In this document: piece after piece, positions 35,419 through 54,367 of the stretch
How the letters are laid out: every line of letters starts with the position of its first letter
Position numbering within the stretch: position 1 is the first letter of the stretch
Assembly (NCBI GenBank): GCA_018292915.2
Contig: JACVVK020000033.1
Span: forward strand, 202,501-266,500
Reading direction: 5' to 3'
DNA length: 64,000 nt
Origin: Batillaria attramentaria
Lineage: Eukaryota > Mollusca > Gastropoda > Batillariidae
Notes under the pieces: generated by a model
What the model saw: the letters and a program-made list of their open reading frames with translations, nothing else
Database searches by the model: none
What the model was told of the DNA's origin: nothing
Program-made: the position numbers and the translations under genes

Positions 35419-36919
35419 CCACCAAAAACAGAGCGCTTGTGATGTGAGGCGTATAGTCAATATCCGACATCTGCAACCTCGCCTATTATGCAATCTATGT
35501 GCCCATTAGAATGCATGTATGTTACTGCCTTTTTTTTGGGGGGGGGGTCTGTTTTCTGTGCATGTGTGCGTGCTCTTTGCGTCGTGTTGATCGTTTGTAT
35601 GGGTGTTGGTGGGGGTGTGTGTGTGAGGGTGGGGGTGGGGAAATAAATGTATGTAATGCGTGTGCGATGAATGTATGATTGAAAGATGTATGTGTATCAA
35701 TGTAGGGGTTGTTTGAAAGATGTTCTTAAAAGGCATAAATGTATCAATGTTGTTTTCTTCTTTTTTCTTTTGGGGAAAGATGTAGTTGTATCAATGTATG
35801 TTTGTTTGATATGTTGTCTTTGTTAAAAATAAAAAAAAAACCAAAAAAGAGAATTTAAAAACAAAACAAAAAAGCAAAAAAACAAACAAAAAAACACCAA
35901 AAAAAAACCCTGACTTCTTTTGAACCCCGCCACCCTTTCCAGAGTCTAAAGAAGTCTAGAGAAAAGAAGAAAGGGATATATAGCAAAAGAAAAGCATCCA
36001 GACCCTCGTTGCATGGCTCACCCTGTGCACCCTCTTCATGTTAGGAGACTCCATGGGGGAGCAATAAACGTCCAACTTGAGTCCCAAGTATGTCGTAAAA
36101 TCCAGCGCCAGCCTCGCTTTGCCTTCATCCGCTGCTAAAAGACTGCCGGGTGAAGACTTCGGCAAACGCGTTAGTTTCCAAATAATCCTTGACGACCGTC
36201 GATACAGACATGATGGGGTCTCTTTTGGTGGTGCCTCACAGTACTTCGTCTGGAAGATCTGCTTTAGAGCAGCAACTGCTTATTTGCCTGTGGGTTTGTG
36301 TAGAAGAACTAGTTTTCGGCGACACGGGGAGAAGGGGGGTGTTAAAAGAAGAATGCCTGTATCTCAGTTCCTACCAAGTAAGTTTGGGGTTGTGCACAGA
36401 TTTAAAGTTGGCTTTGTGGGAGTGTTGCACTTTGATTATACTCGTGTTTGCTGCAGTAAGAGCCGTCAAGGAACAGTTTATCTTGCGTGATGTTCGCATA
36501 CACTGCCAGAATGTACGAAATGTGCTGAACGATTTGTGTGTGTCTAATGTGGTGTTGATAAAATGTGACAGAGAGTATGGATACATGTATATATATTTAC
36601 AGTTCGTTCTTAATAATCTTACACGTACTTCAGGCGCTTTTCAAGACCTAGCGATAAGGGCAAGCCGACTAAAGATGAAATCTTATGAACTGTTCATTGG
36701 TTGCTCTTAGTTATAAAACTCTCTTGGCGCTTTTTACGGATTTCTGCAGTCTTCCATTGGTTTTCCTCAGCTTACGTTGTCTTTTGTCACAGAGGTCGGT
36801 TTACGTCCTTACTGGTGTCTTATGGTAGTGTTGGTCCAGTGTAGCACAGAATGGATTCGCCTGCTTGTTTTCGCGGGAAATCCCGTTGAAACCCAGAGGA
36901 GCACACAGATGCGGCTAGA

Positions 36920-36920
<1 letters not shown>

Positions 36921-36989
<69 letters not shown>
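36921..36989. repeat. (CA)n microsatellite
   Basis: About 34 CA units. Confidence 0.95.
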
Positions 36990-36993
<4 letters not shown>

Positions 36994-37206
36994 TGCACTG
37001 AGGTCATTTTTTTTTAAAAATTGTAAGTTGGGTGCTGCTGCACCGCGGTGACGCGCTTCCCCCGAGGGAAACAGCCCGAAAGGGACAATAAATCAAATCA
37101 AATAGACTTTATTAAAAGGGAAATTGTAAGCCAATTGTAAAACAAACAACAAACAAAGTAGTAAGAAACTAACATGCCTCCCTGTTTCGTGGAGGCATAG
37201 TGCACG

Positions 37207-37207
<1 letters not shown>

Positions 37208-37287
<80 letters not shown>
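37208..37287. repeat. (CA)n microsatellite
   Basis: About 39 CA units. Confidence 0.95.
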
Positions 37288-37288
<1 letters not shown>

Positions 37289-37940
37289 GTCACTGTCAGT
37301 AAAGATGATCCAAGCAGAACAGCTGCTATTCAAACTTCCACCTTTTCTGAGCGTGTTTCTTGGATTTTTTTTATGGGGGAGGGGTGATGGTGGTGTGTAT
37401 TTTTTACATTTTCTTCGCCTGGCTCAACTGACACGGCAGTTGAGTTGCACCCCAGAGTTCTCACTTGTTGCCCGTCTTTTTTATTACACGTGAGTTTGGT
37501 GTTTGGACGGTGAGCCAGCTTTTCACAGCAACGTACGATTTATCGTGTGTCTGTACCGAATGTATGCACTGTTTCTATTGGGCAACTGTGCTTTATTTCT
37601 TGCCGAGTTGACTATTTTTGGCGGGGGGGGGGGGGGGGGGGGGCATTTATTGTATTGTATTTGTTCATTTATTGTATTTGTTTATTTTTATATTTATAGG
37701 GTTTTTTTATCAGTAGCTTCATTGGATAGTTGTTAGCCCGGACGTTCAGCCATGTGTGCCACAGTCCCCCCCCCCCCCCAAAAAAAAAGAAGAAAAAAAA
37801 TAAAGTGTACGATCAGTCATTCGATGACTTTGAGATTTGCTGCAATTCCCAATATTATTTAAAAACTCTCTGTCTCTGTCTCCAGTGTGGTTTTGTTTAG
37901 CGTTGTTGGTTGCTTTAGTGTGTATCGTGTCGAGTGCTGT

Positions 37941-37948
37941 GTGTGTGC

Positions 37949-38009
<61 letters not shown>

Positions 38010-38011
38010 AC

Positions 38012-38048
<37 letters not shown>

Positions 38049-38069
38049 ACGGTGTGTGTGTGTGTGCAC

Positions 38070-38155
<86 letters not shown>

Positions 38156-38164
38156 CGCGCGCGC
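37941..38164. repeat. 224-bp interrupted (TG)n tract ending in (CG)n
   Basis: Four TG blocks are separated by the same interruption, GCACGGTG, and the tract ends in a pure CGCGCG block. Nearly all of it alternates purine and pyrimidine. Confidence 0.95.
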
Positions 38165-38250
38165 TCTTAAATTAATTCGCCTTGTTCGGCCACTCCTTCG
38201 TTATGGATCACATCAATGTTTTTACAGTTAAAAATCTCTCTCTGTCTCTG

Positions 38251-38297
<47 letters not shown>

Positions 38298-39064
38298 TCC
38301 CACCTTCATTTAGACCCTTAGGGGAATTTCATTTGCACGACCATCTGTAGACTGGAATTGGAAGGATCGGTTTCTCGACGTGTTTTTCCAATCAATCAAC
38401 AGCGTATGTACGTGCATGCATCATGCATGTGCGACACAGACGTCGTCACAACATTCCGCGATACACATGCTGCGTGGCCTCCCTCAGGGGGGTTTCGTAA
38501 CCTAACCTCTTTGTGCTTGTCTGACACGGAATAGCATAACTCATCCCCTAATGCCGCCATCAGCGAGCCGACACACTGTAAGTTGGTGTGGTATGCATAC
38601 GTGTGCCCCAATTTGCCGCCCCCCCCCCCTCTCCTCACCCCTGCTGTTTTACACCACAGGAGGCAGCACCCCCACTCATCCCCTTCTGTCGTCGGCAGTG
38701 CAGTGTTTTGGGTGTATTTGTACTGTACCGTGCTCGGTTGTGATTAAATGATTTTGTTTTTTTGTGATGGGTATAATGTGCTTTATCTCATACTTCTCTC
38801 ACTGATACCTAATTGTATTCAAAGGAACACACACACAGACGCACTTTCCCTCCCTCTGTCTCTCGCACTCGCTCTCTCTCTCTCGCACACACACACGCAC
38901 GCACACACACGCGCGCGCGCGCACACACACACACACACATGAGTTCGCGTCCAATATTTGTCTAAATCTGCCCTAGCCTCCTTTAGCATTTATAACACAC
39001 GGCATAATATTAAGGCATACCTGTGTGTGTTCCAGGTTACCTTGTCGGTGCCGCCGGGGAGGAC

Positions 39065-46686
<7,622 letters not shown>

Positions 46687-46690
46687 GTGA

Positions 46691-46738
<48 letters not shown>

Positions 46739-47096
46739 TGTTTGTACAGAAAAACCAGCAAACAATGGAAAAAATCAGAAAACCAAGCTGTGTCTCAGTT
46801 TGTATTCCCATCCATGACTTTTTTTTTTCTTTTTTTTACCGCAGACTGATTGTGGTTTTGGCTAAGTGAAATCAACAACCATTCTCCTCCCCTCATCCCA
46901 TCCCACGCCACCACTACCACAGGAAACAAAGGAGCCCCCCCCCCCCCCCCCAAAAAAAAAACAAAAAAAAAACAACCAAAAAACAACAAAAAAGCCCCAA
47001 CAACAACAACAACAATGAACCAAAAACCACCACCACCATCAACAACAACAAAAAAACAGCAAAAAATTTGAGTTTCATGTACTGAAAGTGGTGTAT

Positions 47097-47148
<52 letters not shown>

Positions 47149-47191
47149 CATGCAGAGAAAGAGTAGGGCAAATCAGAAGCCTGAAATAAGC

Positions 47192-47257
<66 letters not shown>
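47097..47257. repeat. two adjacent (TG)n microsatellites
   Basis: About 25 TG units at 47098-47147 and about 31 at 47194-47256, separated by about 45 bases of unique sequence. An A/C-rich run with C and A homopolymers precedes them at 46936-47068. Confidence 0.95.
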
Positions 47258-47258
<1 letters not shown>

Positions 47259-47565
47259 CTTTCCTTCTCATCTCTTTTTGCCTGAGGTCTGCATTGCATT
47301 TATGATTCACAGCACTCTCTGCACTGTCGATAACAATCTGTTGTTTAACCTACACCGCTCGTCACCTAAAAGCTTGCGCGCCCTACATCCTGGGTGAAAA
47401 CGCACTCATACTTTAAAGAAGAAGTTTCGTGGATCTAGCTTGAACATTGATTGAGCTACGGACGTTTGAATGAAACGATAAATGGCGAAGGTTAATTAAC
47501 AAGGTCCTTGCTGTGAGGGAAACGAAGTCCCAGCTACATGTTTCACCTGCATTACACAGCAGAAA

Positions 47566-48110
47566 CATGCACAGGAAATGCTGCTCAATAGTGTAAAATC
47601 AAGTGCATTAGCAAACTGCGGTAAAAGCATTATCTACCAGATTTGCTGCATACATAAATATGTTTACATGCCGCTGTGTTTTGAGTTTTTTCCCACATTA
47701 TTCACTGCCATTGAAAAACTATACATACTGGTAATCACGTTGTGCATAATGAAATTGACTCAAAGTACAAAGTCATGTTTGTTGTACCATGAAGACTTTT
47801 TAAAACTTGTATACAATGTTCCAACCTTTGACGTTGTGTCTCCAAACACCCAAACAAAATGTGCACTTTCACAATCCGTTTGCTGAGGAAACATGATACA
47901 TTGGACAGTGTGTATGTGTCTGAATTGGGATCAACATAGTGCAGTGCAAAATTAATGCTCCTGTTAACAGTTCTGTGTTGAACCAATGTTCTATCGATTG
48001 GAGTGAGCATTTCTTATCAGCAGCAGATATGACAGCTAATGCTTTTATGGCAACTTGCAAATGCACTTGTTTGTTTTTTTTACTGTATTGAGCAGCATTT
48101 CCTGTGCATG
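47566..48110. repeat. long inverted repeat with ~300-bp spacer
   Basis: Arms start with a 25-base perfect inverted match (left 47566-47590, beginning CATGCACAGGAAATGC; right 48086-48110). They continue inward imperfectly for about 60-80 bases, with AAGTGCATT and AAAAGCATTA shared. The middle is unique. Weaker similarity may extend outward. Likely a decayed foldback or TIR element. Confidence 0.7.
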
Positions 48111-48519
48111 TTCTAGGTTTTGTGATTCTTTTTCATATATTTGTATTTTTGCTGGGTTATTGTGATGCGTGAAGCCTGTTCCTCTGACATGACTGTGGAG
48201 GTGGCTTTTAAAATCTTTGGTTAAGTATGCACATTGTAAACAACTGCATTGTCTCTTTGAATATACATATACATACATTTTATATAGAAGGGGGGTGTGG
48301 GGTGAGGGGGGGGGGGGGTGAGTAAGTAAAGCTGAGAGCGCTGCCTAGATCTAGGAGATGTGTGCTTTGTATATCAGTGGACTGGATATATATATATATA
48401 CACACTCTGCACTTCACTGATTTGTCAACTGCTGATGCTTTGAAAGACCTTTGTTGGCCAGTTATGCTTCCTTTGATACTACATGGTACCGCAACAGGCA
48501 GAAATTGTCAAGATCACAC

Positions 48520-48812
48520 ACAAGAGTGTGGGGGTATTTCATGGTTTAACATCCTTTTCCACGACATAACGGTCATGTCAAAGAGGGGTCAATGAGAAAA
48601 AGGCTAGCACAATTAAAGGGTGGGTTTGTGTCTGAGGGTTTAACATCCTTTTCCACCACGTATGGGTGAAATCAAAGACAGGGCAACGAGAAAAAGGCCA
48701 GTACAAATATTTCATCCCAGCAGGGATTCGAACTTGCGACCTGATCTAATCTATGTCCAATGCTCCACAAGTCCAAGTCCAATGCTCTGCCGCTCGGTTA
48801 GCCCAGCACCCC
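48520..48812 (-). mobile_element. SINE family A, partial plus diverged copy in tandem
   Basis: The body (TTTAACATCCTTTTCCAC) occurs twice, at about 48543 and 48639. The second copy has a B box (GGGATTCGAAC) and a tRNA-like head ending GGGGTGCTGGGC on the minus strand, with an internal duplication of TCCAATGCTC. The first is only the 3' half. Confidence 0.75.
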
Positions 48813-50000
48813 TGGACGGAAAGAGACAGGCGGGATGAGAGTGCCCTCACACGATGGCGAGGTGGGGTATTGGCTGGGTATTATTGCTTTATCCATCAGA
48901 GGGCGCTAGCGCGGATGGCACCAGCGTTTTGAGTAATGGGCAGATAATCAAATCAGGAGACAGGGCCGTGATGCTTCCAGTCATGACTTCAAAAAGCACG
49001 TTATTTATGACGAAGCGCGACAAGGCTGTTGGGGGGGGGGGGGGGGTGGAGGTGGCTTGCTGGAGTGACGCTAGCTGCGCAGCCCCGGATTTTCAGTCTC
49101 TTCACAGCCTCGGGTGGATTGAAATACCGTTACGTCTTCCCCCGCCTCGTCCTCCCCCCCTCCTCTCCCCCCCCCCCCCCAAAAAAAGTAATGCGGCCCA
49201 AATCGTGACAGCACAGCCTGAAAATGGCAGGCAAAAATAGAAGGTTTGGGACATTTTTACCAGCTTAAAATGTTTCATGCATGTGTACTTTCGTGGCGGA
49301 AAAAAACCCAACTGTTGCACAGATATGTCGGCCAGTCCCGTATTCTTTGTTTTCATGGTATTTTCCTGTTGAACCTTTTTTTCTCTGAGGAGGAGTTAAG
49401 GGTGGGGTGGGGGGGGGGCGCTAATCAGGAGTGGGATCTGTGTCGATGGGTAAAAAATCGTGGCCTTGAGTAGATGACATGACACAACAGAGCTGTGCAG
49501 GTCCTCGCATGACACAGCCAGAGCAGGAATCAGCAGCGATAGTTAGTGTTACAGAGAGAGAGAGAGAGAGAGAGTGCAGCACGTGCGTACCGACGGTAAT
49601 TGGTGATATTGCCCGAGGCGGGTTACTTACCAGTAGCGAGGGTCCGTACAGGTCGTTGTCTCCTGTCTGGCACCATGCGCACTGGCACAGATTATACAGC
49701 CGTATTGACATGACCGAACCCCCCCCCCCCCGTATTGACATGACCCAACCCCTCAGGGCTGCCCCCACTTCCTTCCCGCCTCTGTGTGTGTGTGTGTGTG
49801 TGTGTGTTGTACAAGAATAAAAACAAAACAAAAACTCGCAGGGTCAGTCTCCCACTGACCAGTTGTTTGTTCAGACAAAATTTGTGTGACCATCTGCCGC
49901 ACAGAATCTGTAACTTCTCTTCTAAAACAGAACGTACTGATGAAAATGGATCGGGGGGGGGGGGGGGGGGGTAGCCGGGCGGAGGGTGTGTTTATTGTCG

Positions 50001-50038
<38 letters not shown>

Positions 50039-50480
50039 TAATCATGTAGATTATGATGATCGCGTTTTGTTGCCGTTGTAAATATATTTCTCCGTTAACC
50101 ACGAAGTTGGCGGTTGTGCGCACGTAGCACATTAGATCAGTATTCTTTTAACAAACGTCTTAATCTCGCATGATCACAGCTGTTTCCTGTCTAGACGGCC
50201 ATCCAGACCGTTTCTTTTTGTTTTGCGTCCTTGGACACGATCGACTTTTTCTTTTGTCATTTGTCGCAACCGCTGTTCTGACATTAAAAAAAAAAAATTT
50301 AAGGGATCCACGAGGTCCAGAAACACTGGCAGTCGCCTGCCCAGGGGCAGGCTGTATTCAAAATTGATTTTATGCTGGCCGCAGCGGGGCGGCGTGCCCT
50401 AACCCCTGCAAACAGTAACATCAAAATTATGCACGTGTCTTGCACGTGTAAGGATCATCACATGTTTACTGTGGCCCGGG
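48813..50480. other. non-coding region
   Basis: No exon is supported. It has G-runs at 49029-49046, 49409-49418 and 49952-49971, C-runs near 49168 and 49720, (GA)n at 49554-49574 and (TG)/(CA) tracts at 49783-49807 and 50004-50036. The short motif CGTATTGACATGACC occurs twice near 49700-49745 around a C-run. Confidence 0.5.
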
Positions 50481-50484
50481 GCTT

Positions 50485-50670
50485 AATATCCATGGGAACT
50501 GTAATAGGACAAAATTAATGTCCTTGCTTACTGGAAGAGAGTATAGGACATTAGTCCTGAATATTGTCAGCTGTGGCGCAGAAAATAATGACAGGACATT
50601 ATGTCCGCCTTTGTACGGAAGTAATCGGAGATTTCGAAAATGAATAGGCCAGTGGTAGAATAATGTCCGA
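50485..50670 (+). repeat. dispersed repeat with palindromic GGACAT motifs, copy 2
   Basis: Same order of blocks as 42955-43118: AATAGGACAAAATTAATGTCC, TATAGGACATTAGTCCTG, AATATTGTC, GACAGGACATTATGTCC and AAAATGAATAGG. Orientation is the same. It may be another short non-autonomous element. Confidence 0.65.
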
Positions 50671-52240
50671 CGCGGAGACGAAACCCTACAGGCCGAACGG
50701 ATTCTGATGCATTTGAATCTATAAGTAGAGGTCTTTCAGTGGTTCAGATCGCCCACGGCACACACATTAAAAATTTTATGCATTTCACACACATTTATGC
50801 ATTTATGCTTTTGTGTGTCTGTGGTGACTGCATGTCTGCGCTGGAACTGAACTATCTACCTTGGTTCCAGTTCTAGGGATTACGGTCAAGAAGTTTAGCA
50901 TCACACCTACGGACAAAATTTTAATACCCCGACGAAATTCGCAACCGCTGGCAACCGCGGGGGAGAAGAGAGAGAGAGAGCGGTGAGAGGGATGGGGGGT
51001 GGGGTGGTGAAGGAGCCTGGATGGATCTATTTTCACTTGAGTGGCCTGAGATTTTACGGTGTCGATTGCAGATGACGGATTCAGCTTGCAAGCCCCCATG
51101 GCTGTCTCCCGGCGCACCAGCTTCATGGGCTGATTTCAGCTTGGCGTCAGCCTCTGAGTCGAGATGACGCGAGGCGTTGAATCCGATATTAAAACTCTTG
51201 AGATGATCGCCATCTTGCATGCTTGCCGCATACTTGGGCGAAAACCTATGGAACGCCGTTTGGATCACACACCTTTGACCAATGAAAATATTCTTTAATA
51301 TATTTAGGCCAGTTAGAAGACGCGCGTACATACATTGGCATATTAAACAGCTAGCGTCATGGTGATGATGATGATGATGATGATGCTGATTGGCCATTTG
51401 AAGGCCGCAGCAAAAACTTCCATGTTTATACCGCATGCTCGTGGCGCCTTTGGGGAGGGGGAAGAAATGAAGAAATACAGAGAAGGAAACCAAAACCTCT
51501 TGAATACGACATTTTCATGATGGGAAAGAGCGTTAAGCCGCCAAACAACCAAACAGTTACCATCAGTCACGTCTGCCATTTCCATGCGTTTATTTCGTCC
51601 TCAGAAAAAAACAAAACAAAAAAAACTACCCCCCCCCCCCCCCAAAAAAAAAGAGACAAAAAAACCCGCACGTTATCATCACTTATACACGAAAGTTGCT
51701 TGAACGTTTCGATAATTTTGCATGCAATTATAAATCGCAGAGAGGGCGGACCCAAATGACGGATACGATTGGCAACGAGTACAATATCACTCTCGATCTG
51801 TTTCGATTGGTCGAAATATGTTCTAGGATGTGTTCCGCCATCGGCTTATGAAATCAGTAGCTTAATTTCGACTTCTTGTAATTGGTCAGAATGTCTTTGT
51901 GTGTGTCCTTACATAGTGGGCACGCGATCCACAATGTATGAATGTGACGGGAACGGTATTCCATACAAACCGGAGGTCTTATCGGAACCGGAGTCTGAGA
52001 TCCGGCTTCTCTGAGTGTCTCCGCTCGGAATATTCAATATAAAAATAACATTCTATAAAAGCGTGCTCTCTGATCGCCATTGCAGGCAATTCACCCTCCT
52101 CCCCCCCACCCCCACCCCCACCCACACCCCCGCCCCCGCCCCTCTTCTTCTGTGGGGTTAAAATTATGAGGAACTGTCCGTTCAGTACGCGTTGCATATT
52201 TTCAGTTTCACGATTAATTACTAAATTAGTAGTGATATCC
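50671..52240. other. non-coding region
   Basis: No exon is supported. It has a (GATGAT)n-like trinucleotide run at 51359-51386, a C-run followed by an A-run at 51630-51650, and a CCCCCAC-rich stretch at 52099-52143. Confidence 0.5.
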
Positions 52241-52254
52241 TTCTTCTAAACCAG

Positions 52255-52425
52255 AGGGAGCCAGGGTGGCCGAATGGTAGAGCGTTGGACTTCTAATGCT
52301 CGGGTGTGAGTTCGTATCCCGGCTGGGGCCAAATATTTGTGCTGGATTTTTCATCGTTGCCCCGTGTTTGATATCACCCGTATGTGGTGGAAAAGGACGT
52401 TAAAAGCCCAAACACCCACCCACCC
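52255..52425 (+). mobile_element. SINE family A, full-length, with target-site duplication
   Basis: Complete head (GGGTGGCCGAATGGTAGAG), B-box region (GTGAGTTCGTATCCCGGC), body (TTGCCCCGTGTTTGATATC ... GTGGAAAAGGACG) and tail (AACACCCACCCACC). It is flanked by TTCTTCTAAACCAG and TCTTCTAAGCCAG, a ~13-bp duplication with one mismatch. A reference copy for the family. Confidence 0.92.
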
Positions 52426-52450
52426 TCTTCTAAGCCAGTGGCAATGGAGA

Positions 52451-52521
<71 letters not shown>
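52451..52521. repeat. (CA)n microsatellite
   Basis: About 35 CA units. Confidence 0.95.
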
Positions 52522-52522
<1 letters not shown>

Positions 52523-52962
52523 GTTCCCTGCCGCGTCTGTTACAGGCACCGACGTAATAGTCACCAGCATGTTGCCGACGTTTGACCGGGAAATGGTGGT
52601 AGTTGTGTCATAGTGGTAGTTAGTGGTTCCGTTAGCTGGGACACAAATGGGCGATTGCGTGCTGAGACAAAGACACGGAAAGGCGAGGACAAGCCGTGTG
52701 TTGGCATGCGTAAAGGCGATCAGCAGACCGAGTGTGTAAGCATTATCACCCGGTAGTCAGTGTCGTGCAGCATTTTCCTTTTGTCGTCAGTCCAGCATTG
52801 TGTGCTTACTTTTGCATGCTCTATACATATTTCATTCGCGGGAGTTCCCCTTCAATACAGGCTTGTGCCGTCCTGAACAAATTGCTACGGTTCTTTGAAG
52901 CTGACACACTATGGCCGTTGATGTCTGAGAGCGTTGCAGCAAGTGTTGCTGGAGACTAGAGG

Positions 52963-53145
52963 TACAGTCAAACCTGTGTAAGGCGGTCACCCAAGGGACT
53001 GGGCCAAACTGACCATCTTAGACAGGGTGACCGGGTTATCCAGGGTGGCATGTCAACAGCTAGCATGTCAGGGGATCCTCTGGGGTGACCAGGTTAGACA
53101 GTGGCATAGCTTATACAGGTGACCGCCTTGGCAGGTTTGACTGTA
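52963..53145. mobile_element. 183-bp TIR element
   Basis: Ends TACAGTCAAACCTG (left) and its inverted copy at the right. Both arms then carry AAGGCGGTCACC. The interior has further GTGACC/GGTCACC-type direct and inverted motifs. TA at both tips could be the target duplication, as for Tc1/mariner-type elements. No open frame. Confidence 0.8.
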
Positions 53146-53349
53146 TTGTTTTTTTTCATGGCTTCCAGTCAGTCAACCACCCAAATTACCTGCACCACTT
53201 TGTATGTCTAAAGGTTGCTCCACTCTATGACTACTCTCTGTGAACGGATTTCGACAAGAATGTGTTTTTAGAGGTTATGGGTAAACCTGCAAACCTTGTT
53301 TTGTAACGAAAGGCACCAGTTTTAATATAAGATTACAATGGTATACAGG

Positions 53350-53517
53350 GTGGGTGGGTGTTTGGGAGTTTAACGTCCTTTTCCACCACAGAGGGTGATA
53401 TCAAAGACGGGGCAACGATGAAAAAGCCAGCACAAATATTTGGCCCCAGCGGGGATCGAACTCACGACCCGAGCATTAGAAGTCCAACGCTCTACCATTC
53501 GACCACCCCGGCTCCCC
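53350..53517 (-). mobile_element. SINE family A, full-length, perfect 15-bp target-site duplication
   Basis: Minus-strand head GGGGAGCCGGGGTGGTCGAA, B box GTGAGTTCGATCCC, body and CCACCCACCC tail are all present. ACAATGGTATACAGG lies at 53335-53349 and again at 53518-53532. The perfect duplication suggests recent insertion. Confidence 0.95.
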
Positions 53518-53532
53518 ACAATGGTATACAGG

Positions 53533-54275
53533 AGACAACTTTTTCCGATTTGGAACTTTGGCACGTGTGAGTGCGCCTGTATGCTAGAGTAGTCTTGTCT
53601 TAATTGCAAGTCGAGCTGTGAATGCAATCCACTGAGGATTGCTGGCCGTGCGCACGAGAACTGCAACGACCCGAAACGATTTGTGGGCCTTGATATGTCA
53701 AAAGATGGGCCTTGTGACATCATGAGTTCATTCAATTCAAATGCGCGTATTTAAATGGGATAAACGAATGGGTAGATATACAGAGCGGATTTAGATCCCA
53801 TAACTAGACAGGATAACGTCCGCTCGCTTCCGTCAGACGGAACCAAACCGATCCAAAGACGCTTTCAGATTCCTCGTCACCCACCAACCCAAACCCCGGG
53901 CGTGTACCGGGTCCCCGCTGAACTTGAGACCTATGGGGGTCTTAAAAACTCTGGAACTTGAGGAGGAAATAAAAGCGGGCGAATGGCCGTGCATCGTGTT
54001 TGAGCCCCGGGGGGTGGCGTGGGAATAATGGCCGGATATGCGAGAACAATCAATCGGTCGATACGTCAAACTGGCGGAGGTGCTGCCATTGATCGGACCT
54101 GGCTGGCGAAGAAGCAGAGGTTCTTGGTGCGCGCGAGTTCTGTCCAGTCTATAGCGTATAGTAGTAGGCTAAGTAGCTGCAATCGCTCCTTTTGAATGTG
54201 AACTGATTTGCTGTGTTCAGTTTCTATCCAGGATGACTTCGAGCCTTCTCCTTCTCTCCGACGCCCACCCCGACC

Positions 54276-54367
<92 letters not shown>

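Noticed and set aside
36077..36710. Overlapping 137- and 173-codon frames as genes
   Set aside because: No recognisable motif, splice signals or consistent codon pattern. Several frames are open at once, suggesting chance.
37837..38231. Cys-Val-rich frames as cysteine-rich secreted proteins
   Set aside because: They translate the TG tract. The same pattern occurs at every (TG)n run in the window.
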